A stretch of 64,000 nucleotides of DNA from an uncultured Streptomyces sp. GTDB lineage: Bacteria > Actinomycetota > Actinomycetes > Streptomycetales > Streptomycetaceae. The stretch lies in assembly GCF_947488945.1 (NCBI RefSeq), contig NZ_CANLBS010000027.1, forward strand, positions 1 through 64,000, given 5' to 3'. A program made the position numbers and the translations under genes. Below the pieces are notes generated by a model. That model had not been told where the DNA came from, made no database searches, and saw nothing but the letters and a program-made list of their open reading frames with translations. Shown piece by piece: positions 1-11,746 of the stretch. Within the stretch, counting starts at the first letter, position 1. Every line of letters begins with the position of its first letter.

Positions 1-125
1 ACGGCCACGCGCGAGGCGGGGTCCTCGCGCAGGAGCGCGTCGAGAATCGTGTCGCTGATCTGATCAGCGATCTTGTCCGGGTGACCCTCGGTCACGGACT
101 CCGAGGTGAAAAGACGGCGGGACAC
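1..125 (-). CDS. metK: S-adenosylmethionine synthetase, N-terminal part (runs off the window)
   Basis: Makes S-adenosylmethionine from ATP and methionine in the cytoplasm. Only the first 41 or so codons are in the window. They read MSRRLFTSESVTEGHPDKIA and onward, which contains the invariant GHPDK motif that carries the catalytic histidine of the family. The GTG at 125-123 is chosen because a GGGAG Shine-Dalgarno lies about 6 nt upstream on the minus strand, and because the ATG two bases further upstream is out of frame. The gene is transcribed away from coaBC, which is on the same strand and upstream of it. The identification is firm although the gene is partial. Confidence 0.93.
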   Translation of the reverse strand, partial: MSRRLFTSESVTEGHPDKIADQISDTILDALLREDPASRVA

Positions 126-375
126 ATCGCTCCCTGGGGTTGCAGCGGCTGCTGGCTGATCATTTGTGGAACGGTCGGGAGCTGCGCCCGACACGTTCCG
201 CGAGCAGTTTATCGGTCGTTACCGGAGGTCGGACCACGCGTCTCGCCCCTTGGGAGTTCTGTGACGTGCGGCACCGAGCGTCCCGGCGGGTGAATCCTTC
301 CACGAAAGCGGCCGGTGAGTCCGGCACGACGCCCATTCGGACGCCGTGCTGTCCGGAACCGGTTGCCGGGCGCCC
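126..375. other. Intergenic region between coaBC and metK
   Basis: This 250-bp spacer holds the metK leader and promoter and the end of the coaBC transcript. I found no SAM riboswitch core and no long perfect hairpin. Only weak imperfect inverted repeats, such as the CCGG/CACG elements around 320-355, are visible. On the minus strand, GATAAACT near 205-212 could serve as a -10 element, but there is no convincing -35 partner. Confidence 0.4.
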
Positions 376-1578
376 TCAGGCCAACTCCGCCGCCACCAGG
401 TCCCAGACCGTGTCGGCGAGCGCTTCCTTGGGGCCGTGCGGCACGGGGGTCTCGCCTCCGGTGCGGGCGAGCACGACGGCCTCGTTCTCCTCGGAGCCGA
501 AGGTCTTCGCCTCCCCCACCTCGTTGACCACCAGGAAGTCGCACCCCTTGCGGAGCAGCTTCTCGCGGCCGTGGGCGAGGACGTCGTCGGTCTCGGCCGC
601 GAAGCCGACCACGACCTGGCCCTCGCGGGCCCGTTCGGCGGAGATCTCGGCGAGGACGTCGGGGTTGCGCACCAGGGCGACGGCGTCGGGCTCCACTCCG
701 TCGCGCTTCTTGATCTTGCCGGTGGCGTAGGCGGCGGGGCGGAAGTCCGCCACCGCGGCGGCCATCACCACCGCGTCCGCGTCGGCAGCGGCCTTGAGGA
801 CGGCCTCGCGGAGCTGGACGGCGGTGCCGACCCGGACGACGTCGGCGCCCGCGGGGTCGGCGAGTCCGGTGTTGGCCTCGATCAGGGTGACCCGCGCGCC
901 GCGCGCCACCGCGGTGCGCGCGAGGGCGTACCCCTGCTTGCCGGAGGAGCGGTTGCCGAGGTAGCGGACGGGGTCGAGCGGTTCGCGGGTGCCTCCGGCG
1001 CTGATCACCACGTGGCGGCCGGCCAGGTCCGGCGCGGTGGCGCCGCGGGCCAGCACCCGGCGGCACACCTCGAAGATCTCGGCGGGGTCGGGCAGCCGCC
1101 CCTTGCCGGTGTCCACGCCGGTCAGCCGGCCCACGGCGGGTTCGACGACGACCGCACCGCGGCGGCGCAGGGTGGCGACGTTCTCTCGGGTGGCCGGGTG
1201 CTCCCACATCTCGGTGTGCATGGCGGGCGCGAAGACGACCGGACAGCGGGCGGTCAGCAGCGTGTTGGTCAGCAGGTCGTCGGCGAGGCCGTGGGCGGCC
1301 TTGGCCAGCATGTCGGCGGTGGCCGGGGCGACCACGACGAGGTCCGCGCTCTGCCCGGTGCGCACGTGCGGCACCTCGTGGACGTCGTCCCAGACCCCGG
1401 TGGAGACCGGGTGGCCGGAGAGCGCGGACCAGGTGGCCGCGCCGACGAAGTGCAGGGACGCCTCGGTCGGGACCACGCGCACGTCGTGGCCGGACTCGGT
1501 GAGCCTGCGCAGCAGCTCGCACGCCTTGTAGGCGGCGATGCCCCCGCTGACCCCCAGGACGACCTTCGGCTTCTCCAC
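376..1578 (-). CDS. coaBC: Bifunctional phosphopantothenoylcysteine decarboxylase / phosphopantothenate-cysteine ligase
   Basis: Performs two coenzyme A steps: ligation of cysteine to 4'-phosphopantothenate (CoaB) and decarboxylation to 4'-phosphopantetheine (CoaC, FMN-dependent). The N-terminal flavoprotein domain starts VVLGVSGGIAAYK. It carries H71 in PHVRTG and a PAMHTEMW motif at 118-125, the actinobacterial variant of PAMNxxMW. The ligase domain follows with ISAGGTREP (192-200) and GNRSSGKQG (209-216). The GTG at 1578 is preferred over an ATG 36 nt upstream because GGGGAGA sits 5 nt before it; this gives 400 residues, normal for the family. It lies downstream of rpoZ and gmk, the usual actinobacterial arrangement. 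Confidence 0.95.
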   Translation of the reverse strand: MEKPKVVLGVSGGIAAYKACELLRRLTESGHDVRVVPTEASLHFVGAATWSALSGHPVSTGVWDDVHEVPHVRTGQSADLVVVAPATADMLAKAAHGLADDLLTNTLLTARCPVVFAPAMHTEMWEHPATRENVATLRRRGAVVVEPAVGRLTGVDTGKGRLPDPAEIFEVCRRVLARGATAPDLAGRHVVISAGGTREPLDPVRYLGNRSSGKQGYALARTAVARGARVTLIEANTGLADPAGADVVRVGTAVQLREAVLKAAADADAVVMAAAVADFRPAAYATGKIKKRDGVEPDAVALVRNPDVLAEISAERAREGQVVVGFAAETDDVLAHGREKLLRKGCDFLVVNEVGEAKTFGSEENEAVVLARTGGETPVPHGPKEALADTVWDLVAAELA

Positions 1579-1644
1579 TGCGTCTCCCCGCACTCGGCTG
1601 CGTGTCTCCCCCATGCTGCCTCACCGGGCGGCGGGAACCGCCAC

Positions 1645-1667
1645 GGCCCCCGCCCCCGGCGGGGGCC
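1645..1667 (-). terminator. GC hairpin between rpoZ and coaBC
   Basis: The inverted repeat GGCCCCCGCC / GGCGGGGGCC has a 3-nt loop. It is the second of two hairpins downstream of rpoZ and lies 67 nt before the coaBC start. No U-tract follows it. Confidence 0.4.
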
Positions 1668-1683
1668 GGGCCCGGACACACCT

Positions 1684-1711
1684 CGGGCCCGGCGGTGGTC
1701 CGCCGGGCCCG
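1684..1711 (-). terminator. rpoZ terminator hairpin
   Basis: A perfect 12-bp stem (CGGGCCCGGCGG with its complement) closes on a 4-nt loop, 20 nt after the rpoZ stop. There is no U-tract, as is common for Streptomyces terminators. Confidence 0.6.
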
Positions 1712-1730
1712 GGATGAAGGTGGGTCGTGC

Positions 1731-2003
1731 CTACTGCGCGGGGCCCTCGATGGCCTCGGACGTCAGGAGACCCGCGTTGATCTCGCGGAGCGCGATCGAG
1801 AGCGGCTTCTCGTGCACGTGGGTGTCGACGAGCGGACCGACGTACTCCAGGAGGCCTTCACCGAGCTGCGAGTAGTACGCGTTGATCTGGCGCGCGCGCT
1901 TGGCGGCGTAGATCACGAGGCTGTACTTCGAGTCGGTGGCTTCGAGGAGCTCATCAATCGGCGGGTTGATGATGCCCTCGGGCGTGGTGATGGAAGAGGA
2001 CAC
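1731..2003 (-). CDS. rpoZ: DNA-directed RNA polymerase omega subunit
   Basis: Small RNA polymerase subunit that helps fold and latch the beta-prime subunit. The 90-residue protein has the family core DELLEATDSKYSLVIYAAKR followed by the conserved RARQIN segment (about 37-42). Length and start (GTG) match actinobacterial RpoZ. It sits in the gmk-rpoZ-coaBC order seen in other actinobacteria. A GACGAC-type hairpin separates it from gmk, and an 8-bp inverted repeat lies 26 nt upstream of its start, so it may have its own promoter. Confidence 0.96.
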   Translation of the reverse strand: MSSSITTPEGIINPPIDELLEATDSKYSLVIYAAKRARQINAYYSQLGEGLLEYVGPLVDTHVHEKPLSIALREINAGLLTSEAIEGPAQ

Positions 2004-2028
2004 TCTCTGCCTTCCGAAGGGGGTGACA

Positions 2029-2047
2029 GTCAGAGAAGATCTCTGAC
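2029..2047 (-). repeat. Inverted repeat in the rpoZ 5' region
   Basis: GTCAGAGA and TCTCTGAC form a perfect 8-bp inverted repeat with a 3-nt centre, 26 nt upstream of the rpoZ start. A TGACAGT direct repeat (2024-2030 and 2044-2050) overlaps it. It could be an operator or a 5'UTR hairpin. No regulator can be assigned. Confidence 0.5.
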
Positions 2048-2070
2048 AGTGCTGCCGTACTGCTTCCGAC

Positions 2071-2093
2071 GACGACGCCCGCTGGGCGTCGTC
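2071..2093 (-). terminator. Hairpin between gmk and rpoZ
   Basis: A perfect 10-bp stem (GACGACGCCC / GGGCGTCGTC) with a 3-nt loop lies 73 nt downstream of gmk and 68 nt upstream of rpoZ. It probably ends or attenuates the gmk transcript. Confidence 0.5.
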
Positions 2094-2165
2094 ACGTCGT
2101 GCGCATGAGGTGCGTCGGGCGGACCGATGCGTTGGAGCCTGTGCGCCGGGACCGATCGGCGACCC

Positions 2166-2783
2166 TCAGTCGGTGACGGCGCGGTGGTCGGAAGCCTGCA
2201 GCATCAAGGTTAGCAGCTCACGTGCGACGTCCTCGACGGAGGTGTTGACGAGGGTGGTGTCGAATTCCGCCTCGGCCGCCAGTTCGACCTTCGCGGCCGC
2301 GAGCCGGCGCTCGATCACGTCGGGTGCCTCGGTGCCGCGACCGGTGAGGCGGCGGACCAGCTCGTCCCAGCTCGGCGGGGCCAGGAAGACGAGCCGGGCC
2401 TCCGGCATCGACTCGCGGACCAGTCGCGCGCCCTGCAGGTCGATCTCCAGCAGGACCGGCTCGCCCGCCTCCAGGCGGTCGAGCACGGCCCGGCGCGGTG
2501 TGCCGTAGCGGTTGCCCGCGAATTCGGCCCACTCCAGCAGTTCCCCGTTGGCGATCAGCTTGTCGAACTCCTGATCGTCCACGAAGAAGTAGTGGACACC
2601 GTTGCGCTCCCCGGGGCGGGGCTTGCGGGTCGTCGCCGACACCGAGAGCCACACCTCGGGGTGCACCGTGCGCATATGGGCGACGACCGTGCTCTTGCCG
2701 ACCCCGGAGGGGCCGGAGAGCACGGTCAGCCGCGGACGTTCGTCCGGGGGTACGGGGGTCGTCCCCCGGGATGTTGCAGCCAT
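2166..2783 (-). CDS. gmk: Guanylate kinase
   Basis: Phosphorylates GMP to GDP with ATP; essential for guanine nucleotide supply and linked to (p)ppGpp metabolism. The P-loop SGPSGVGKST lies at about 23-32, followed by the GMP-binding segment SVSATTRKPRPGE and the E/D-rich lid. At 205 residues it matches the family. It lies 38 nt downstream of the sIHF gene on the same strand and is probably co-transcribed with it, an order that is conserved in actinobacteria. Confidence 0.96.
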   Translation of the reverse strand: MAATSRGTTPVPPDERPRLTVLSGPSGVGKSTVVAHMRTVHPEVWLSVSATTRKPRPGERNGVHYFFVDDQEFDKLIANGELLEWAEFAGNRYGTPRRAVLDRLEAGEPVLLEIDLQGARLVRESMPEARLVFLAPPSWDELVRRLTGRGTEAPDVIERRLAAAKVELAAEAEFDTTLVNTSVEDVARELLTLMLQASDHRAVTD

Positions 2784-2821
2784 GCAGCGATTATCCAGGT
2801 TCTCGGGGGTGCCTGAGAACC

Positions 2822-3145
2822 TCAGGCGGCCGAGCCGCCGAACTCACGCTCCAGGGATGCGATCTGGTTGGAGCCGAGACCCCGGACCCGGCGGCTCTCG
2901 GAGATCCCGAGACGCTCCATGATCTGCTTGGCGCGGACCTTGCCCACGCCGGGCAGGGACTCCAGGAGGGCGGAGACCTTCATCTTGCCGATGACCTCGT
3001 TCTCACGGCCCTGCTTGATGACCTCGTGGAGGGAGGCGCCGGAGTGCTTGAGTCGATTCTTGACCTCGGCCCGCTCCCGGCGAGCCGCGGCGGCCTTTTC
3101 GAGCGCGGCTGCGCGCTGTTCAGGGGTAAGGGGCGGAAGAGCCAC
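2822..3145 (-). CDS. ihf: Actinobacterial integration host factor (sIHF)
   Basis: Nucleoid-associated DNA-binding protein that influences chromosome compaction, development and antibiotic production in Streptomyces; it is unrelated in fold to enterobacterial IHF. The 107-residue sequence starts VALPPLTPEQR, has a long basic helix, then a helix-hairpin-helix LPGVGKVRAKQI and the conserved end RGLGSNQIASLEREFG. The GTG at 3145 is chosen because homologues begin exactly at MALPPLTPEQR; an upstream in-frame start would add 28 residues that are not conserved. It lies directly upstream of gmk. Confidence 0.95.
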   Translation of the reverse strand: MALPPLTPEQRAAALEKAAAARRERAEVKNRLKHSGASLHEVIKQGRENEVIGKMKVSALLESLPGVGKVRAKQIMERLGISESRRVRGLGSNQIASLEREFGGSAA

Positions 3146-3298
3146 GCCTACGTCACCTCGGATGTCGATCTGTCGGATTCGGACCGGTGGGGAACCTGAG
3201 TGCTCCCCACCTGGTGAGTCGACGAACAACGTGTGCTCGTTGACTCTCGACGGAGACTAGCGGCCAACCGCCCCGGAGTCAGCGAGAACGAACGAAAA

Positions 3299-3326
3299 GT
3301 CCTGGTCAGCCTTGGCCGACCAGGAC
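3299..3326 (-). terminator. Intrinsic terminator of the pyr operon
   Basis: GTCCTGGTC and GACCAGGAC form a 9-bp stem that extends inward through GCC/GGC around one mismatch. On the minus strand the stem is followed by TTTTCG, and on the plus strand by ATTTTT, so it could work in both directions. It lies 64 nt downstream of pyrF and is the clearest U-tract terminator in the window. Confidence 0.75.
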
Positions 3327-3389
3327 ATTTTTCGCATAACAACCGGGATTTCGGTCAGGAAGTGGTCAACACGCTGTTACGTGGTGACG

Positions 3390-4229
3390 TCAACGATGTT
3401 CGACCGCCGTACGGATCTCCTCCGCGAAGCGCTCCGCGGCGTCCCGCAGACCCCTCGCGTCGGGTCCGTGGCGCAGCACGCCGCGGCTCACGCTGGGCAC
3501 CACGTCGCCGACGGACGCGCCGAACACGCCGGGAAGGTCGGCCGGGGTCGCGCCCTGGGCGCCGATGCCCGGGGCGAGCAGCGGGCCGTTGATCGCCAGG
3601 TCCACGCCGGCGTCGCCGAGGGTGGCCCCGACGACCGCGCCGACCGAGCCGAGCGGCGTGGCGCCCTCGTTCTCGGCGGCCATGTGGTCGAGCATCACCT
3701 GGGCCAGCGGGCGTCCGTCGGGGGCCGTGGCGCGCTGCACCTCGGCGCCCTCCGGGTTGGAGGTCAGGCCGAGCACGAAGACACCGGAGCCGGAGACGGC
3801 CGCGGCGTCCAGGGCCGGGCGCAGCGAGCCGAAGCCGAGGTACGGGGAGACGGTGACCGCGTCGGAGAAGAGCGGCGAGCCCTTGTCGAGGTAGGTGGAG
3901 GCGTACGCGGCCATGGTGGAGCCGATGTCGCCGCGCTTGGCGTCCATCAGGACCAGTGCGCCGGCCGCACGGGCTTCCTCGACCGCCTTCTCCAGGACCG
4001 CGACACCGCGCGAGCCGAACCGCTCGAAGAAGGCCGACTGCGGCTTGAGGACCGCGACCCGGTCGGCCAGCGCCTCGACGACCGTGCGGGTGAAGCGCTC
4101 CAGCCCGGCCACGTCGTCGCCGAGGCCCCAGGAGGCGAGCAGGGAGGCGTGCGGGTCGATGCCGACGCAGAGCGGCCCGCGGGTGTCCATGGCGCGGCGC
4201 AGCCGTGCGCCGAAGGGTTCGGTGGTCAT
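3390..4229 (-). CDS. pyrF: Orotidine 5'-phosphate decarboxylase
   Basis: Last step of UMP synthesis: decarboxylates OMP. The catalytic signature DAKRGDIGST places D96, K98 and D101 as the charged tetrad residues, and CVGIDPHASLL at about 21-31 is the phosphate-site strand. The length (279) and the spacing of motifs fit the longer type 2 family found in actinobacteria and mycobacteria. It is the last gene of the pyr operon. Its ATG overlaps the pyrD stop as ATGA, so translation is probably coupled. Confidence 0.95.
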   Translation of the reverse strand: MTTEPFGARLRRAMDTRGPLCVGIDPHASLLASWGLGDDVAGLERFTRTVVEALADRVAVLKPQSAFFERFGSRGVAVLEKAVEEARAAGALVLMDAKRGDIGSTMAAYASTYLDKGSPLFSDAVTVSPYLGFGSLRPALDAAAVSGSGVFVLGLTSNPEGAEVQRATAPDGRPLAQVMLDHMAAENEGATPLGSVGAVVGATLGDAGVDLAINGPLLAPGIGAQGATPADLPGVFGASVGDVVPSVSRGVLRHGPDARGLRDAAERFAEEIRTAVEHR

Positions 4230-5335
4230 GCGGCGGCCTTCCGGGTGTCGGCGCCGACGGCTTCGGCGAGGGTGGCGTACGGGGACGCGGCCAGGCGGGC
4301 GGCCAGCCCCTTGTGGACGGCGCGGGCGTAGAACGGGCCCTCGTAGATGAAGGCGCTGTAGCCCTGGACGAGGGTGGCGCCGGCCAGGATGCGCTGCCAG
4401 GCGTCCTCGGCGTTCTCCACGCCCCCGACCCCGACCAGCGTGATCCGGTCGCCCACCCGCGCGTACAGCCGCCCGAGGACCGCCAGGGAGCGTGCCTTGA
4501 GCGGGGCGCCGGAGAGTCCGCCGGTCTCGGCGGTCAGCGACGGGGCGGAGGTCAGGCCGAGTCCGTCGCGGGCGATCGTGGTGTTGGTGGCGATGATGCC
4601 GTCCAGGCCGAGTTCCACGGCGAGGTCGGCGACGGCGTCGACGTCCTCGTCCGCGAGATCCGGGGCGATCTTGACCAGCAGCGGCACCCGGCGACCGGTG
4701 ACGGTGCGGTCGGCGGCCTCGCGCACGGCCGTGAGCAGCGGGCGCAGCGACTCGGTGGCCTGGAGGTTGCGCAGGCCGGGGGTGTTGGGCGAGGAGACGT
4801 TGACCACGAGGTAGTCGGCGTGGGCGGCGAGCGCCTCGGTCGACTTCACGTAGTCGGCGGCGGCCTCGGCCTCGGGCACTGCCTTGGTCTTGCCGATGTT
4901 GACGCCGACGGTGGTCCGGAAGACCGGGTTGCGGGCGGCGAGGCGGGCCGCGACGGCGGCGGAACCCTCGTTGTTGAAGCCCATCCGGTTGATCAGCGCC
5001 CGGTCGGCGACGAGCCGGAACAGCCGCTTCTTCGGGTTGCCGGGCTGGGGGTCGCCCGTGACGGTGCCGATCTCGACGTGGTCGAAGCCGAGCATCGCCA
5101 TGCCGTCGACGGCGATCGCGTTCTTGTCGAAGCCCGCGGCGAGGCCGAAGGGGCCGTGCATCCGCAGCCCGAACGCCTCGGTGCGCAGCGCCTCGTACCG
5201 GGGGGCCAGCGCGGCGGCGACGAAGGTGCGCAAGCCCGGGACGGCGGCGACGAGGCGGATCCAGCGGAAGGCGGTGTAGTGCGCCTTCTCGGGGTCCATC
5301 CGCCGGAAGACGAGGCGGAAGAAGAACTTGTACAT
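4226..5335 (-). CDS. pyrD: Dihydroorotate dehydrogenase (quinone), class 2
   Basis: Oxidises dihydroorotate to orotate with electrons passed to the quinone pool at the membrane. The N-terminal amphipathic helix MYKFFFRLVFRRMDPEKAHY is typical of class 2 enzymes. FMN-site motifs GLAAGFDKN (64-72) and NVSSPNTPGLR (179-189, catalytic serine) are present. The ATG at 5335 is chosen because class 2 proteins begin with this helix, giving 369 residues. The gap from the carB stop is 92 nt; the pyrF start overlaps this gene's stop. Confidence 0.95.
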   Translation of the reverse strand: MYKFFFRLVFRRMDPEKAHYTAFRWIRLVAAVPGLRTFVAAALAPRYEALRTEAFGLRMHGPFGLAAGFDKNAIAVDGMAMLGFDHVEIGTVTGDPQPGNPKKRLFRLVADRALINRMGFNNEGSAAVAARLAARNPVFRTTVGVNIGKTKAVPEAEAAADYVKSTEALAAHADYLVVNVSSPNTPGLRNLQATESLRPLLTAVREAADRTVTGRRVPLLVKIAPDLADEDVDAVADLAVELGLDGIIATNTTIARDGLGLTSAPSLTAETGGLSGAPLKARSLAVLGRLYARVGDRITLVGVGGVENAEDAWQRILAGATLVQGYSAFIYEGPFYARAVHKGLAARLAASPYATLAEAVGADTRKAAA

Positions 5336-5427
5336 CGAAGGTGTCCTCACGGAGAGGGGGACACCGTTTCCGGTGTCCCCCTGCTGGCTGACGGGCGGCG
5401 GTCCCGGCCCGGGGCCGGTCGCGCCGA

Positions 5428-8728
<3,301 letters not shown>

Positions 8729-8736
<8 letters not shown>

Positions 8737-9886
8737 GCTGGCCCTCCATCAGGGTGACGAAACGGTCGAAGAGGTACGCGGCGTCGTGCGGGCCGGCGGC
8801 TGCTTCGGGGTGGTACTGGACGCTGAAGGCGGGTCGGTCCAGGAGCTGGAGCCCTTCGACGACCTGGTCGTTCAGGCAGACGTGGGAGACCTCGGCGCGG
8901 CCGAACGCGGTGTCGGAGACCTCGTCCAGCGGCGCGTCGACGGCGAAGCCGTGGTTGTGCGCGGTGACCTCGACCTTGCCGGTCGTGCGGTCCTGCACGG
9001 GCTGGTTGATGCCGCGGTGGCCGTACTTCAGCTTGTACGTGCCGAAGCCGAGGGCGCGGCCGAGGATCTGGTTGCCGAAGCAGATCCCGAAGAGCGGGGT
9101 GGAGCGCTCCAGGACGCCGCGCATCAGGGCGACGGGGTGGTCGGCGGTGGAGGGGTCGCCGGGGCCGTTGGAGAAGAAGACGCCGTCGGGGGCGGTGGCG
9201 TAGATCTCGTCCAGGGTGGCGGTGGCGGGCAGCACGTGGACCTCGATGCCGCGCTCGGCCATCCGGTGCGGGGTCATGCCCTTGATGCCGAGGTCGACGG
9301 CGGCGACGGTGTACTTCTTCTCGCCGATCGCGGGGACGACGTAGGTCTCCTTGGTCGCGACCTCGGCGGAGAGGTCGGCGCCGGCCATCTCGGGGGCCTG
9401 CCGCACGCGCGCCAGCAGTGTGGCGTCGTCGGCCAAGGCCTCGCCGGAGAAGATGCCGACGCGCATGGCGCCGCGCTCGCGCAGGTGGCGGGTGAGGGCG
9501 CGGGTGTCGACGCCGCTGATGCCGACGACGCCCTGGCGCTCCAGTTCGTCGTCCAGTGTGCGGCGCGAGCGCCAGTTCGACGGGGTGCGGGCGGGGTCGC
9601 GCACGACGTAGCCGGAGACCCAGATCCGCTGCGACTCGGCGTCCTCGTCGTTCACGCCGGTGTTGCCGACGTGCGGGGCCGTCATCACGACGACCTGCCG
9701 GTGGTACGAGGGGTCGGTCAGCGTTTCCTGGTAGCCGGTCATGCCGGTCGAGAACACCGCCTCGCCGAAGGTCTCCCCCACGGCCCCGTAGGCGCGGCCG
9801 CGGAAGGCGCGGCCGTCCTCCAGGACGAGTACGGCGGGAGACACCCTTTCCCTCTGCGGGGTCTGCCCCGGATTGGAGATCGTCAT
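8729..9886 (-). CDS. carA: Carbamoyl-phosphate synthase small (glutaminase) subunit
   Basis: Hydrolyses glutamine and channels ammonia to CarB. The N-terminal CPSase small-chain domain (about 17-150, with GETFGEAVFSTGMTGYQE) is followed by a class I glutamine amidotransferase domain. The nucleophile is C269 in FGICFGNQ, and the histidine-glutamate pair lies in QYHPEA near the C-terminus. Length 385 is typical. Its ATG overlaps the stop of the upstream PH-like membrane gene (ATGA). Confidence 0.97.
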
Positions 9887-10461
9887 CGTGCGGTGCCTTC
9901 CGTAGTGCTGGTGAGGTGCGTGATCGCGTCGACCCAGGCCTGGTGTTCGGCCGCGTGGTCGGAGCGGAATCCGGAGTCGATGAGCCCGTCGCCGTGGGCC
10001 CAGGTGATGACCAGGAGGCCGCCCTCGGGCAGGACCTTCCCGGCGAGCGCCCGGTCGAGGCGGGCGCCCCGCAGCCGGTCGGCGGGGACGAAGAAGTCGG
10101 CGGCTCCGGGGCGCACGACGTCGAGTCCCTGGTCGGTGAGGGTGAGCTCCACCCTGCTGCGGGTGCCGAGGCCGTGGGCCACGATCCGGTCAAGCCACTG
10201 CTCGGAGGTGGTCGAGGCGTGGTAGCGGCCGGTGAGGGTCAGCAGCGGCGTGCGGTCCGCGAAGTCCTCGGGGGTGGTGGCGAGCTCGGGGAGTCCGGAC
10301 TGCAGGCGTCCCCGCCATTTCCATCCCTGGCGCATCAGCCAGTAGACGAGGGCGACGAAGACCGCCAGGCCGATCACCCAGCTGATCCGGGCGGACCAGT
10401 CGGTGACCTCCGCGGACTTCTGCTCGGCGGCGAGCTGGTACAGGTGGGGCAGAGTTCTCAC
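9883..10461 (-). CDS. Unknown single-pass membrane protein of the pyr operon (PH-like domain)
   Basis: Function unknown. The 192-residue protein has one membrane helix at about 25-43 (ISWVIGLAVFVALVYWL). A basic stretch and a beta-rich domain follow (TGRYHAST, SRVELTLTDQGLDVV), which I interpret as PH-like. It is sealed into the pyr operon by GTGA and ATGA overlaps with pyrC and carA. An export/membrane gene occupies the same place between pyrC and carA in Mycobacterium tuberculosis (from memory), so the position is old and conserved. A role in tethering or regulating the pyrimidine enzymes at the membrane is only inference. Confidence 0.8.
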   Translation of the reverse strand: MRTLPHLYQLAAEQKSAEVTDWSARISWVIGLAVFVALVYWLMRQGWKWRGRLQSGLPELATTPEDFADRTPLLTLTGRYHASTTSEQWLDRIVAHGLGTRSRVELTLTDQGLDVVRPGAADFFVPADRLRGARLDRALAGKVLPEGGLLVITWAHGDGLIDSGFRSDHAAEHQAWVDAITHLTSTTEGTAR

Positions 10462-11744
10462 GTGAGCTTCCCGTCGACGACCGTGGCACGGCCCCGCAGG
10501 AAGGTGTGGGTGACGCGGCCCGGCAGCTCACGGCCCGCGTACGGGGTGTTGCGGCTGCGGGACGCGAAGCCCGCGGGGTCCACCGCTCCACGGTATGCCG
10601 GATCGACCAGGACCAGGTTGGCGGGCTCACCCGCCGAGACGGGACGGCCCTGTCCGGCGAGACGGCCGATGGCCGCGGGGCGGGCCGACATGCGGTCGGC
10701 GACGCCGGCCCAGTCGAGCAGTCCGGTCTCCACCATCGTCTGCTGGACGACGGAGAGCGCGGTCTCCAGGCCCACCATGCCCATGGCGGCGGCGGACCAC
10801 TCGCAGTCCTTGTCCTCGTGCGGGTGCGGGGCGTGGTCGGTGGCGACGCAGTCGATGGTGCCGTCGGCCAGTGCCTCGCGCAGGGCCAGCACGTCGGCCT
10901 CGGTGCGCAGCGGGGGGTTCACCTTGTAGACCGGGTCGTAGGACCGGACGAGCTCGTCGGTGAGGAGCAGGTGGTGCGGGGTGACCTCGGCGGTCACCTT
11001 CCAGCCCTTGGACTTGGCCCAGCGCACGATCTCGACGGAGCCGGCGGTGGAGAGGTGGCAGATGTGCACGCGGGAGTCGACGTGGGCGGCGAGCAGCACG
11101 TCGCGCGCGATGATCGACTCCTCGGCGACCGCGGGCCAGCCGCCGAGCCCGAGTTCGGCCGAGACGACGCCCTCGTTCATCTGCGCGCCCTCGGTGAGGC
11201 GGGGCTCCTGGGCGTGCTGGGCGACGACTCCGTCGAACGCCTTCACGTACTCCAGGGCGCGGCGCATGATGACCGCGTCGTCGACGCACTTGCCGTCGTC
11301 GGAGAAGACGCGGACCTGGGCGGCCGAGTCGTGCATGGCGCCGAGCTCGGCGAGCTGCTTGCCCTCCAGGCCGACGGTGACGGCGCCGACGGGCTGCACG
11401 TCGCAGTAGCCGGACTCCCTGCCGAGGCGCCAGACCTGCTCGACGACGCCGGCGGTGTCGGCGACGGGGAAGGTGTTGGCCATGGCGTGCACGGCGGTGA
11501 AGCCGCCGACGGCCGCGGCCCTGGTGCCGGTGAGGACGGTCTCGGAGTCCTCCCGGCCGGGCTCGCGCAGGTGGGTGTGGAGGTCCACCAGGCCGGGCAG
11601 CAGGATCTGGCCGGCCGCGTCGATCACGGTGGCGTCGCCGGCGTCGAGGCCGGTGCCGACCGCGGCGACGGTCTCGCCGTCGAGGAGGACGTCCTGGGGC
11701 TCGCCACCGAGGACCTTCGCGCCGCGGATCAGGATCTTGCTCAT
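10458..11744 (-). CDS. pyrC: Dihydroorotase
   Basis: Cyclises N-carbamoyl-aspartate to dihydroorotate. The protein belongs to the amidohydrolase superfamily (class I type). The metal-binding HTH pair is at 57-59 in DLHTHLREPG, further histidines follow, and the catalytic aspartate motif TDHAPH lies near residue 310. The ATG at 11744 (MSKILIRGAKV) is chosen because homologues start there; it is 2 nt from the pyrB stop. It gives 428 residues, normal for the family. It is coupled by overlap to the next gene. Confidence 0.96.
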   Translation of the reverse strand: MSKILIRGAKVLGGEPQDVLLDGETVAAVGTGLDAGDATVIDAAGQILLPGLVDLHTHLREPGREDSETVLTGTRAAAVGGFTAVHAMANTFPVADTAGVVEQVWRLGRESGYCDVQPVGAVTVGLEGKQLAELGAMHDSAAQVRVFSDDGKCVDDAVIMRRALEYVKAFDGVVAQHAQEPRLTEGAQMNEGVVSAELGLGGWPAVAEESIIARDVLLAAHVDSRVHICHLSTAGSVEIVRWAKSKGWKVTAEVTPHHLLLTDELVRSYDPVYKVNPPLRTEADVLALREALADGTIDCVATDHAPHPHEDKDCEWSAAAMGMVGLETALSVVQQTMVETGLLDWAGVADRMSARPAAIGRLAGQGRPVSAGEPANLVLVDPAYRGAVDPAGFASRSRNTPYAGRELPGRVTHTFLRGRATVVDGKLT

Positions 11745-11746
11745 GA

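Noticed and set aside
126..375. Possible SAM riboswitch before metK
   Set aside because: No SAM-I, SAM-II or SAM-IV core sequence or matching helices could be found in the 250-bp spacer.
2822..3229. Longer 135-residue version of sIHF
   Set aside because: The extra N-terminal 28 residues are not seen in homologues, and the GTG at 3145 matches the known start.
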